From assembly GCF_000424585.1 (NCBI RefSeq), contig NZ_AUKE01000001.1:62001-126000 (forward strand): a stretch of 64,000 nt of DNA, in the 5' to 3' direction. Below the pieces are notes generated by a model. That model saw only the letters and a list, made by a program, of their open reading frames with translations, was not told where the DNA came from and did no database searches. This document shows positions 1 through 8,743 of this stretch, piece by piece. A program made the translations under genes and the position numbers. The stretch is from Butyrivibrio sp. MC2013. GTDB taxonomy: Bacteria; Bacillota; Clostridia; Lachnospirales; Lachnospiraceae. Numbering within the stretch: the stretch's first letter is position 1; every line of letters begins with the position of its first letter.

Positions 1-2
1 GC

Positions 3-743
3 GATGACTGGCTTGACAGCGAGATATTTACAGAGCTCTATAAGCTCACAAGCGGGATAGACTCTGAGATCATCAGCTCAGGCTATATTATTGAAAAGGC
101 TTCAGAGAGAAAGTATGAATACAACGGCCTGCCCAAAGGCGAATATACAGGCAGCGCCCTGACAGAGCTTCGCAGCCGTCTCCTTGGAGAAAAAAAACGC
201 CCCGTCATCATGTCCAGATGCATGAAGCTGATCTCCAGACCCCTTATAGAGAACAATCTCCATTACTGCAATGACAAGATCCGACTTGGGGAAGACGTGA
301 ATATCATGCTCCCTGCGCTCTGCGATGCCACCAGGCTGGTAATATCAAGAAAAGCCTATTACCACTACAGGACAGTAGAGGGCTCCATGGCCAGGGCCTA
401 CAGCGAGAAGGTCATAGATGAGATCAGGCTCTTATGCAGCGTATGCAACAATATCCTGACGGACAAAAATATAGATAATGCTGACTACCAGACAGGAAGA
501 GAATATCTGCGTCTGATCTTCGTATATCTTAAGGGCGCACTTAGGGCTCCCGGAAATGAGCACATTCCTTCCGTGATCAGCTTTCTTACTTCATCCGAAG
601 TGACAGACAAGCTTAGCAGCTATCCCCTGGATATAAAGGGCAAGGCTGATAAGCTTCTGTATTTCTGCCTGAAACATCCAAACAGGCCTGTCCTTGGATT
701 TACCAGACTGATCCTAAGTCTCTATGATAGGAAGACCAACTAA
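3..743 (+). CDS. Family 2 glycosyltransferase, 3' part (5' end outside window)
   Basis: This is the C-terminal 246 residues of a GT-A fold glycosyltransferase; the reading frame is open back to the window edge, so the true start lies upstream. The visible part opens with DDWLDSEIF, which fits the metal-binding DxD region of GT2 enzymes, and continues with RLGEDVNIMLPAL, the usual ED acceptor-site motif, and AYYHYR...SM, a typical GT2 tail. It should transfer a sugar from a nucleotide donor during surface glycan assembly in the cytoplasm. It runs convergently with the GT4 gene next door and the two stop codons overlap by four bases, so no terminator fits between them. Acceptor and donor cannot be told. 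Confidence 0.8.
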   Translation, partial: DDWLDSEIFTELYKLTSGIDSEIISSGYIIEKASERKYEYNGLPKGEYTGSALTELRSRLLGEKKRPVIMSRCMKLISRPLIENNLHYCNDKIRLGEDVNIMLPALCDATRLVISRKAYYHYRTVEGSMARAYSEKVIDEIRLLCSVCNNILTDKNIDNADYQTGREYLRLIFVYLKGALRAPGNEHIPSVISFLTSSEVTDKLSSYPLDIKGKADKLLYFCLKHPNRPVLGFTRLILSLYDRKTN

Positions 744-1807
744 ATCTTCTGATAGATCTCCACCAGCTTATCCCGCATGGCTACAGCGCTATAACTCTTA
801 ACTGCTTTATTCCTTGCTGCAGTCCCGAGCTCTCCACACAACTTAGGATCTGCCAGGAGCTTAGTAATCGCATTTTTAAGGGCAGGCATATCCCTCGGCG
901 GTATCAACAATCCGCACAGCTGCGACTCATCATCCACCGTCATCATATTCCTGATATCTCCCACATCAGATGCGATGCAGGCTCTCTTATAAGCCATGGC
1001 TTCCATAAGAGACAGAGGCATGCCTTCATAATATGACGGCAATACGAATATAGGGCAAGTGCGAAAGAGCTCTTCCCTCCCGGCCGGATCCACCCAGCCT
1101 TCAAAGATTATATGTTCCGGGTCTCTAAGGACCTTATCCCTTAGGCTGCTGTCCTCAAAGAAGCCTCCCATATGGAGGCGAATATCAGGATAGTCTGCTG
1201 CAAGCTCTTCCACCGCATCCACCAGTTCTTCGCAGCCCTTGTCCCTGCATATGCGGCCCAAAAAGAGAATATCATGACTCTTATGATCACTACCTGTCTT
1301 ATCATCTTCAGGCACTGCCACAGCATTGGGCAGGACATATATCTTATCCTTATCTGTGATGATATCCGAGAAGAAATCCCTGAACTTATCAGCCAGCACT
1401 ATAAAAGCGCTGCAGGAATTAAGGAGTCTTAGCATCTCCTGCCTTGCAGCTCCCTTTAATGTCCCCTTGTAAAAAGCTTCCACATCTCCGCCGTGCTGAT
1501 GGATAACCAGCTTCTTGCCCTTTCTGATAGCCATCTTTATAAAGAGACTCTTGCGATAATAGCTGGCTCCGCAGGCCATATTGATGTGGACTATATCATA
1601 GCGCCCCATAGAAAGGCCCGCCCTGATATAGGCAATTCCTGCCACAAGGAGCTTTCTTAATTTGCTCCCATCTTTCATCGTAGGGATATATTTGATACTG
1701 ACCGTATCTCCCAGTCCCGCATCATAGAGATTATTGACTACTCCTGATACCCCGCCCTTTACAGACCTTGCAGGCCCCAGCATCAGTACTTTTATCCTGT
1801 CATTCAT
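740..1807 (-). CDS. Family 4 glycosyltransferase
   Basis: A 355-residue GT-B glycosyltransferase. The N-terminal domain has the glycine-rich loop GGVSGVVNNLYDAG near residue 18, and the C-terminal domain has ILFLGRICRDKGCEELVDA and YEGMPLSLMEAMA with the E-x7-E pattern that binds the nucleotide sugar in GT4 retaining enzymes. Length and domain order are normal for the family. A purine-rich AAAGGA lies about nine bases before the ATG. It ends four bases inside the convergent GT2 gene and starts 56 bases after the rhamnosidase gene stops, so it may share a transcript with it. The sugar transferred is unknown. Confidence 0.85.
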   Translation of the reverse strand: MNDRIKVLMLGPARSVKGGVSGVVNNLYDAGLGDTVSIKYIPTMKDGSKLRKLLVAGIAYIRAGLSMGRYDIVHINMACGASYYRKSLFIKMAIRKGKKLVIHQHGGDVEAFYKGTLKGAARQEMLRLLNSCSAFIVLADKFRDFFSDIITDKDKIYVLPNAVAVPEDDKTGSDHKSHDILFLGRICRDKGCEELVDAVEELAADYPDIRLHMGGFFEDSSLRDKVLRDPEHIIFEGWVDPAGREELFRTCPIFVLPSYYEGMPLSLMEAMAYKRACIASDVGDIRNMMTVDDESQLCGLLIPPRDMPALKNAITKLLADPKLCGELGTAARNKAVKSYSAVAMRDKLVEIYQKI

Positions 1808-1863
1808 ACCTCGTGATCCTTTTTTTCCACAGTAATTGCATCTGCATTTATCAAGTCATCTTA

Positions 1864-4800
1864 TCAAAAGACATATTCATGATCACCATATCCAGTCTCT
1901 TCATCCAGGCATACATTCCCTGCCGCATCCCGAAGTATCAGATGTGCAGCAGAGCCTTCCGGGATATGGATATTATATCTGATAGCTTCGCTCCCGTCTT
2001 CTGCATTTGTATATTCCCAGCGCACTTCGATCCTGCCCAGTATAGAATCATAACTCCCCTCTGCATAGCCCAGCTGCCTTCCCGGATAAGGGCAGATAGT
2101 GATCTGCCTGCTAGCGGCGTCTATATCCATACCCAGGATATATTGATAGACAAAGCGTCCAATACTGCCACCTGACTCATGATTTAAAGAGCCATTGATG
2201 CTATAGCTCCCATCCTCATAGGTCCTGATCGCGCCAAGGCGCTCAGGAAGTGCTGTCAGGTCATATTTATCTAAAAGGCCTCCCCAGCTGTTATCTGCAG
2301 TGGACAAAAGGACCCTATAGGCATCATCTACATATCCGCCCTCTGCCAGTGCAGGAAGGAGATATCCCGAAGCCGCATAGCCTGTAGTCTGGCTATAGGC
2401 CGCTGCCTCTGCGCAGGTATGAAGATATGAATAGCCCTTATCCTCAAGCTCTGCAGGATATATGTGGAGCCCCAGAGGCAGGCAATATGAGCTCTGTGTC
2501 CAGGAGGCTATGATACCGTTCTCATCTATGAATCTGTCCCTGAATGCCTCTATATAGCGTGCTTCACATTCTGCATAATGCTCTGCGTCATTATCTCTTC
2601 CTATAGCCCTGCCTATCTCTGCCAGGTAGTGCATGACCCTGATGCAGGATGCTGTATGTACCAGGTCTGCAGGCACATCATTAAGCGCGCTGAGATCCCC
2701 GTATTCTCCCATTTCCGCAGGATAAATATAATTCTCGGACCTGCCAAGGAGATATTCTCCGTAAGAAGCCATGGAATCATAATAGCGACTGCAGGTTATA
2801 TCATCTCCATAATATTTATACAAGAGATAGGGGATAGTCACTCCTGCATCTCCCCAGCCGGGATTACCTATACCGCTCCCCGGGATAAATGCTATATCCT
2901 GATAAGCTCCATCAGCTCCCTGAGCAGATACCATTCCTTTCATGAAATGCCTCATGATCAGGCTCTGATCCTCCTGGTATACTCCTGTGGGGGCATAGAA
3001 ATTATAATCTCCGGTCCATGCAAATCGCTCATCCCTTTGAGGACAGTCGCTGGGATGGTCTACGCTGTTGCACACTCCGGATACATGCATGGCTTCCACC
3101 AGCCTGTTCAATATATCGCTGCCGCTGTCAAAGCTGTATACCCTCTTATGAGCACTGCTAATAGACACAGCTACTGCCAGATCATCCCTATCCATATCAT
3201 CAGCGCTGATACCGCTTATCTGTGCATATCTAAAGGATCTCCAGGTCAGAGTAGGCTCATAAGTACATTCCTTATCCTCGCCAAATATATAATAATCCGT
3301 ATCTGCTGCCCTGAGGAGATTAGCCGTATATATGGTCCCGGGCTCATCATCTGCGCAGGATAGCATATTGCTATTTAATATCTCTCCATATCTGACAGTG
3401 ATCAGATCACCCTGAGAGCCCCCTGCATTTATCTTAAGTCTCCCGCTTAGCTGACTGCCAAAGTCAAGGAGCAGAGTATCCTCATAGGGCTTAGTCACGC
3501 TTACAGGCTTCCTCTCTTCTATGACCCTGACAGGTGCACGGGGAGATGATGTAAGTTCAGATATACAGCCATTTAATAGAGCTGCTGCTTCCCAGGAGCT
3601 ATCGTCAAATCCGCTCTCCTGCCAGCCCCTTATTCCCTTCTCATATCCCGCATCATATATCTCGCCCTGATAGAAATCATCAAATCTGACAGGACCCTCA
3701 CTGCATTTCCAGGAGCTGTCGGTAACCAGGCGCTCTCTGCTGCCATCAGCATATCTGATCTCAAGGCCTCCTATAAAGGCTATCTGATCTCCCCACTTTG
3801 CACCTGACCTGTCATACCAGCCGTGGCCCAGCACGCAGGAGATGGCATTGTCTGCTCCCCTTTTGACCAGATCCGTCACATCATAGCTCATGTAATTCAC
3901 ATATTCATCATATGAGCACGCGCCGGGGTCAAATATATTCTCAGTTACAGGTTCTCCATTGATGCTGATATCCATAATGCCAAGAGCCGAAGCATAGAGC
4001 CTGACAGAGGCGATATCTTTATCAGCAGTCCCAAACTCCCGTCTGAATATGGGAGCCGGATCCAGGTTACCTCCTGCCAGAGTGATCCCTGCAGGTATGA
4101 GAGCTTTGCCATCTTTTATAGTCAGGTACTGAGGAGCAAAAGAATCCTCACCCTCTGCTGCAACATTCTTTTCATCAAAGCTGTAATACTTCTTGCAATC
4201 AGAGCCTGCTTCAAGCCTCAGGTCATCTATATAGGCCTTCTTATCCACCCTGTCCTTATAAAGACCTGCCTTTGTGATATCAAAGGGAAGTATAGTTCCC
4301 ACAGCCTTATATTCGTCAGGTGATAGACTCTCCTTTTTCCCATTTACAGTAAATGAGAGACTATCTGCACCTGCATCCACTGACACCTCGTAGTCAGCCC
4401 CCTTGGCAATAGGGCAGGTCACCTTCACATCTGACTGCAATTCTCCATTTTCTGCGCTCTGAAAGATAATAGCAGCCTCTTCTCCCGTATCATCTATGAG
4501 GATCACAAAGCCCCTGTCATATAGATCATCCATATCTCCAAGTATGATCCCCGATATAACGCCTTCACCCTCCAGGCTAAAGGATGCTGTAAAGTCAGTA
4601 GGCCTTGTTCCGTCATGAGATTCAGAGCCCTGCTCCATATCGGCATAAACGTCTTTGCCATTCTTTAAGTCGTCTGTGTTATACGACTTATCAGCGGAAT
4701 CTGACACATCTTTGTATATCCACTCTGCATCAGGCCAGTAACTGTTCCAGTCAAGGACCCCTGTTTCAAAATACGAGTCCCCGGATGATGACAATTCTCT

Positions 4801-5220
4801 CCCCTCATCATCTCTTATGGTCACGCTATATGCATACCTGGTGCAGGGCGAAAGTTCATCGCCGTCATATGCTATGCAGAGGCTGTCATCGCTCTCTACC
4901 CAGCCGCTATCCCATACAGCATCCTTGCTGCTCTCTTCTCTCACCTCTATACGGTAAGCCTCCTGCCTGCGTACCTTGCTCCCTTTAGCATATCTCCAGG
5001 AGAAAGTTGGCATCTCATCTATGCCTATGGGATCTGTCATGTAGCAGACTGTGAGATCAGTGATCGGTGCACCGCTCTCTGTATTAGTTTCTTCATTAGT
5101 ACCGGAAGAATTGCCGAGAGGCCCAGCCTCTTCATCTCCTCTCCTGCAGCCTGACAGACTTGTACAGATGAGCACAACTCCCATGCCCAGGCATATCTTC
5201 CCAATGATCTCCTTTTTCAT
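1864..5220 (-). CDS. Secreted GH78 alpha-L-rhamnosidase, lipoprotein
   Basis: A 1118-residue enzyme predicted to remove terminal alpha-L-rhamnose from glycans outside the cell. The start is placed at MKKEIIGKICLG, because it gives a clean signal peptide ending in the lipobox LSGC (Cys25) and lies 28 bases after the preceding gene stops; a longer in-frame extension reaches 5346 but would overlap that gene. The catalytic region carries CPQRDERFAWTGDYNFY, the GH78 signature with the acidic residues of the active site, and a late SLNHESGGSIGRFVYQYILG block matches the end of the GH78 (alpha/alpha)6 barrel. The N-terminal half has a fibronectin-like start and an inserted beta-sandwich around residues 130-320. 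It is a diet or host-glycan enzyme, or a trimming enzyme for the cell's own rhamnose polymer. Confidence 0.9.
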   Translation of the reverse strand: MKKEIIGKICLGMGVVLICTSLSGCRRGDEEAGPLGNSSGTNEETNTESGAPITDLTVCYMTDPIGIDEMPTFSWRYAKGSKVRRQEAYRIEVREESSKDAVWDSGWVESDDSLCIAYDGDELSPCTRYAYSVTIRDDEGRELSSSGDSYFETGVLDWNSYWPDAEWIYKDVSDSADKSYNTDDLKNGKDVYADMEQGSESHDGTRPTDFTASFSLEGEGVISGIILGDMDDLYDRGFVILIDDTGEEAAIIFQSAENGELQSDVKVTCPIAKGADYEVSVDAGADSLSFTVNGKKESLSPDEYKAVGTILPFDITKAGLYKDRVDKKAYIDDLRLEAGSDCKKYYSFDEKNVAAEGEDSFAPQYLTIKDGKALIPAGITLAGGNLDPAPIFRREFGTADKDIASVRLYASALGIMDISINGEPVTENIFDPGACSYDEYVNYMSYDVTDLVKRGADNAISCVLGHGWYDRSGAKWGDQIAFIGGLEIRYADGSRERLVTDSSWKCSEGPVRFDDFYQGEIYDAGYEKGIRGWQESGFDDSSWEAAALLNGCISELTSSPRAPVRVIEERKPVSVTKPYEDTLLLDFGSQLSGRLKINAGGSQGDLITVRYGEILNSNMLSCADDEPGTIYTANLLRAADTDYYIFGEDKECTYEPTLTWRSFRYAQISGISADDMDRDDLAVAVSISSAHKRVYSFDSGSDILNRLVEAMHVSGVCNSVDHPSDCPQRDERFAWTGDYNFYAPTGVYQEDQSLIMRHFMKGMVSAQGADGAYQDIAFIPGSGIGNPGWGDAGVTIPYLLYKYYGDDITCSRYYDSMASYGEYLLGRSENYIYPAEMGEYGDLSALNDVPADLVHTASCIRVMHYLAEIGRAIGRDNDAEHYAECEARYIEAFRDRFIDENGIIASWTQSSYCLPLGLHIYPAELEDKGYSYLHTCAEAAAYSQTTGYAASGYLLPALAEGGYVDDAYRVLLSTADNSWGGLLDKYDLTALPERLGAIRTYEDGSYSINGSLNHESGGSIGRFVYQYILGMDIDAASRQITICPYPGRQLGYAEGSYDSILGRIEVRWEYTNAEDGSEAIRYNIHIPEGSAAHLILRDAAGNVCLDEETGYGDHEYVF

Positions 5221-5248
5221 TCTATTCCCGACCTTATCCTCTTTTGAT

Positions 5249-7084
5249 TTATGCCAACTTCCATTCAGAAAGAGTTCTCTTCTCCGAATCAAAGCTGACT
5301 CCGATTTTGTAAAGAATACGTTTATCTGCCGCATAGGGAAGATCATATTTCATTTTCTCAATCTGCTCTATTGCTTCATCTACACTTCCATCTCTCTTAA
5401 ATTCAAATATATATACATATCCTCTTGTCTCCACTACGCAATCTACTCTTCCGCTATATGTATGAAGTTCGCAGATAACATATTTACCAAGCATAGTGAA
5501 GAGCATATACAATACAGCCTGGAAATAATGTTCAAAGACTGTATCTGCTGAGCTATAGGGAATGCTTGCAAAAAGAGCAGTAACTGCATTCATAAATGCT
5601 TCCACATCACCGTTTTCGATAGCATGATCAATGGACAGAATATCTTTGCCTGTTCCTGCACCAATCCCTTTGGCATATACATCCATCAGATTTTCCAGGA
5701 AACCATATCTGACCTCGTCATTAGGGAAACCGATCCTGTAACTCTCTCTTATATCATCATAGCCAAGTATTGTAAGATATCCTGTCTGATAGAGAAGTGG
5801 CACCGGATTGTCATCATCCGCACGATAGTCTGCTATGTTCTTTTCTGTAATAAATAAAGATCCATCATTAAAGCTTTTGACATCAAAGCTTAAGTCCTTA
5901 ACTTTTTTCAGCAGAAAAGAAGGTGTGCCGGTCTCAAACCAATATGAACCAAACTGTTTTTTGCTAAATGATTTAAGAAGACTATAGGGATTATATATCC
6001 CCAGCATATCAGAGCTAAAGCAATATCCATCGTATGATCTCCTTAGTCTGTCCCTGCAGTCCGTAGTGCTGATATTTCTCGTTCTTGCTACTTCTTCAAT
6101 TTCAGTAGCAAAATATCTTCCAAGCTCTTCTTCAGTTATTCCGCACAGTCCGGCATATGCATTATCAAAAGTAATATCATCCAACTGGTTAAGATCGCTA
6201 AAGATGCTAACCTTATTGAATTTAGTCACTCCTGTTATAAATACAAATTTCAGATAATCATCAAAGCCCTTAAGACAACTGAAAAAGCCTTTAAACACAT
6301 CTCTATTGTGTTCTGACAGTTCTTTGTTTTCAAAGATATCCAAAATAGGTTTATCATATTCATCTACGAGTACTACACAAGGTTTTCCGGTTTGCTTTAC
6401 AGCTCTTTTGATCAGGTTCTGAAACCTTATAGCCGGAGATCTGTCCGGATCATCACACCCATATATTGCCTCCCATTCCTTAAGGCAGGTATCCAAAACT
6501 TCCTCCAGTGCATTTTCTGACTGATACCCTTCCCTGCTAAAATCAAAGCAAAATACGGGATATGCCTCCCAGCTTCCTCCATCAATCTCCTCCAGTCTCT
6601 CTATTGCCAGACCATTAAAGAGCTCTTTTTTGCCCTCCCAATATGCCTTGAGAGTAGATACCAAAAGGCTTTTTCCAAACCTCCTGGGCCTGCTTAGAAA
6701 ATAAGGGATTCCACTATGTACCAGTTTGTATATATACTCTGTCTTATCCACATAGATAAAGCCCCCTTTCCTGATTTTCTCAAAGCTTTGTATCCCTATG
6801 GGAAGCTTTCTTAAGCCTTCTATCGCTACATCGTTTTCCAACGTTGTACCATCATCCATCAGTAGGTCTTGGGCATTCCATCCGGTAGCGGAGAGAACCC
6901 TGTCTATATGTCTTTCAAAAAAATTTGGATTATTTACACTGCCTTCCATAAGCTTATCCAATGTAGGACGGGAAACACCTATCTTCTCTGCAAAAAAAGT
7001 TTTGCTATATCCCTCGTCTATTACCAGTTTACGTATATTCTGGCCAACTTGTTTTCTCGCTTCAAATAATTCTCTATATTTCAT
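5249..7084 (-). CDS. HTH / AAA-ATPase-like / PD-(D/E)XK nuclease-like protein
   Basis: A 611-residue protein of the AAA-ATP_like plus PDDEXK_9 type that is abundant in gut anaerobes and of unclear function. Domains in order: an XRE-like helix-turn-helix at about residues 14-50 (FFAEKIGVSRPTLDKLMEG), a DKTEYIYKLV block leading to the Walker A-like SRPRRFGKSLL at about 131-141, Walker B-like CVVLVDEYDKPILD, and a C-terminal nuclease-like fold with GRVDCVVETRGYVYIFEFK. The ATG at 7084 is chosen over a TTG one codon earlier because AGGAGG lies eight bases before it. The N-terminal DNA-binding domain is not present in most relatives, and the promoter has a perfect inverted repeat, so autoregulation is likely. 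The rhamnosidase gene follows after 28 bases. Confidence 0.85.
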   Translation of the reverse strand: MKYRELFEARKQVGQNIRKLVIDEGYSKTFFAEKIGVSRPTLDKLMEGSVNNPNFFERHIDRVLSATGWNAQDLLMDDGTTLENDVAIEGLRKLPIGIQSFEKIRKGGFIYVDKTEYIYKLVHSGIPYFLSRPRRFGKSLLVSTLKAYWEGKKELFNGLAIERLEEIDGGSWEAYPVFCFDFSREGYQSENALEEVLDTCLKEWEAIYGCDDPDRSPAIRFQNLIKRAVKQTGKPCVVLVDEYDKPILDIFENKELSEHNRDVFKGFFSCLKGFDDYLKFVFITGVTKFNKVSIFSDLNQLDDITFDNAYAGLCGITEEELGRYFATEIEEVARTRNISTTDCRDRLRRSYDGYCFSSDMLGIYNPYSLLKSFSKKQFGSYWFETGTPSFLLKKVKDLSFDVKSFNDGSLFITEKNIADYRADDDNPVPLLYQTGYLTILGYDDIRESYRIGFPNDEVRYGFLENLMDVYAKGIGAGTGKDILSIDHAIENGDVEAFMNAVTALFASIPYSSADTVFEHYFQAVLYMLFTMLGKYVICELHTYSGRVDCVVETRGYVYIFEFKRDGSVDEAIEQIEKMKYDLPYAADKRILYKIGVSFDSEKRTLSEWKLA

Positions 7085-7120
7085 CAAAGCATCCTCCTCG
7101 CGTATTGATGATATAATTTA

Positions 7121-7151
7121 ATTATATCTGCTTTGTAAAAAATATCATCAA
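7121..7151 (-). promoter_or_regulatory. Promoter of the HTH/AAA gene
   Basis: A perfect -10 box TATAAT (minus strand, 7126-7121) with TTGATG (7151-7146) as -35, 19 bases apart. The -35 sits inside the left arm of the inverted repeat at 7138-7189, so a protein bound there would block RNA polymerase. Confidence 0.6.
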
Positions 7152-7189
7152 TTTGCAAAGATTTCTTTTTGCAAATTGATGATATTTTT
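7138..7189. promoter_or_regulatory. Perfect 22-bp inverted repeat, probable operator
   Basis: Arms 7138-7159 and 7168-7189 are perfect reverse complements separated by eight bases. The core is TTTGCAAATTGATGATAT. A third half-site, ATTGATGATAT, occurs alone at 7104-7114, between the -10 box and the start codon. Three copies of one half-site around the promoter of a gene with an N-terminal HTH domain suggest self-repression. The stem is also long enough to form a hairpin, but it has no T-tract that would make it a terminator. Confidence 0.65.
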
Positions 7190-7250
7190 AACAGCAATCT
7201 ATAATCTTTTTACATTTTAGATTGTAATGTAAAAGTTTTTCCTTTGTGTG

Positions 7251-7282
7251 AAAAAAAGTGATCACAGCAATTGTGATCACTT
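7251..7282 (-). terminator. Rho-independent terminator of murA
   Basis: An 11-bp perfect stem (7256-7266 with 7272-7282, core GTGATCAC) with a five-base loop, followed on the minus strand by seven or more T. It lies 24 bases after the murA stop codon. Confidence 0.85.
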
Positions 7283-7305
7283 CGTTCATTTTTGTTCATA
7301 AATTA

Positions 7306-8601
7306 TTATGCGTACTTGAGTCTGAACTTCTGAAGTGAACTGTCATCTGCAACCTTCTCTATCTGAGCACCAAGGTTGCGAAGCTTCTCGTCAAAGTTCT
7401 CATAGCCTCTCTCAATATATTCGATATTATCCACAGTGGTAAAGCCCTCAGCCATAAGCCCTGCTATAACAAGAGCTGCACCCGCCCTAAGGTCAGGAGC
7501 GGAGATGTCTGCACCAGTATATCTCTCTACGCCGTTTACGATCGCAGAACTGCTCTCCACCTTGATATTGGCTCCCATCTTGGTCAGAGCTTCCACATAA
7601 CGGAAACGATTCTCAAATATAGACTCTGTCACTATGCTGACTCCACTGGCCACACCAAGCAAAGTAGTGATCTGAGGCTGCATATCTGTAGGGAATCCCG
7701 GATAGGGAAGTGTCTTGACATGAGTACCTACCAGTCTCTTGCTGGCAACCACCCTTACAGCATCATCAGATTCGTGGATCTGGCATCCCATCTCTATCAG
7801 CTTGGCACTGATAGACTCAAGGTGCTTGGGGATCACGTTCTTGATGGTCACATCACCCATAGTGGCAGCTGCTGCCATCATAAATGTACCAGCCTCTATC
7901 TGATCAGGGATAATAGTATAATCACTGCCGTGAAGCCTGTTTACGCCCTTGATCCTGATGATATCGGTACCTGCGCCCTTGACATTGGCTCCCATACTGT
8001 TGAGGAAGCTGGCCAGGTCAACCACATGAGGCTCCTTGGCTGCATTCTCTATGATAGTCTGTCCATCAGCCATGCAGGCAGCCATCATGATATTGATAGT
8101 AGCGCCTACAGAAGCCATATCCAGATATATATGGCTGCCTACCAGATGCTCTGCCTCAGCCTTGATCAGACCGTGCTCTATACATACTCTGGCACCAAGT
8201 GCATTGAAGCCCTTGATATGCTGATCTATGGGACGAAGTCCTATCTCACAGCCTCCGGGAATAGCCACCTCAGCTTTGTGATATTTGCCAAGAAGAGCGC
8301 CTATCAGATAATAGGATGCACGTATCTTCTTGATCTGATCGTTTTCAATAGGCTCGTTCCTGATCTGAGAAGCGTTGATAGTGACACTGTGTCTGCCATT
8401 TCTCTTAATGATGACACCAATATCCTCCATAGTCTTAAGAAGGGCATTGGTATCCCTCTCATCAGGCATATTATCTATATGAACTGTTTCATCAGTCATG
8501 GTGGCGGCTGCAAGGATGGCCAGCGCTGCATTCTTTGCGCCGCCTATCTCTACTTCGCCCACCAAAGGGTTTTTACCCTTTATAACATATTTTTCTTCCA
8601 T
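7306..8601 (-). CDS. murA: UDP-N-acetylglucosamine 1-carboxyvinyltransferase
   Basis: The first committed enzyme of peptidoglycan synthesis: it transfers enolpyruvate from PEP to UDP-GlcNAc in the cytoplasm. The 431-residue length is normal. The substrate loop KNAALAIL is near residue 23 and the catalytic cysteine lies in IPGGCEIGLRP (about residue 118), so the protein is the fosfomycin-sensitive type in principle. There are two adjacent ATG codons; the second (8601) is chosen because AAGGA lies six bases before it and only three before the first (8604). It has its own promoter and terminator, so it is a single-gene unit. Gram-positives often carry two MurA paralogs, and this one alone cannot be assigned as MurAA or MurAB. 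Confidence 0.96.
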   Translation of the reverse strand: MEEKYVIKGKNPLVGEVEIGGAKNAALAILAAATMTDETVHIDNMPDERDTNALLKTMEDIGVIIKRNGRHSVTINASQIRNEPIENDQIKKIRASYYLIGALLGKYHKAEVAIPGGCEIGLRPIDQHIKGFNALGARVCIEHGLIKAEAEHLVGSHIYLDMASVGATINIMMAACMADGQTIIENAAKEPHVVDLASFLNSMGANVKGAGTDIIRIKGVNRLHGSDYTIIPDQIEAGTFMMAAAATMGDVTIKNVIPKHLESISAKLIEMGCQIHESDDAVRVVASKRLVGTHVKTLPYPGFPTDMQPQITTLLGVASGVSIVTESIFENRFRYVEALTKMGANIKVESSSAIVNGVERYTGADISAPDLRAGAALVIAGLMAEGFTTVDNIEYIERGYENFDEKLRNLGAQIEKVADDSSLQKFRLKYA

Positions 8602-8675
8602 CATAATCCTTCATTCAAGTATATAAGGTTGCAGGTTAACCTAGCACCTTGCATATCCTTTTCACACAAGGATTT

Positions 8676-8704
8676 ATTATAACAACAGTGACGGTCTTTG
8701 TAAA
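8676..8704 (-). promoter_or_regulatory. Sigma-A promoter of murA
   Basis: TTTACA (8704-8699) and TATAAT (8681-8676) on the minus strand with the ideal 17-base spacer. The 5' leader would be about 70 bases. Confidence 0.75.
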
Positions 8705-8743
8705 CAAGTCACTTACTTTACAGTTATATCAATGCTTTAGCTT

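Noticed and set aside
2578..3363. A 261-codon plus-strand frame inside the rhamnosidase gene.
   Set aside because: No ribosome binding site and no domain pattern; it lies opposite the GH78 catalytic region.
7720..8682. A long plus-strand frame opposite murA.
   Set aside because: It is a shadow of the murA codons: murA has all catalytic motifs, its own promoter and terminator.
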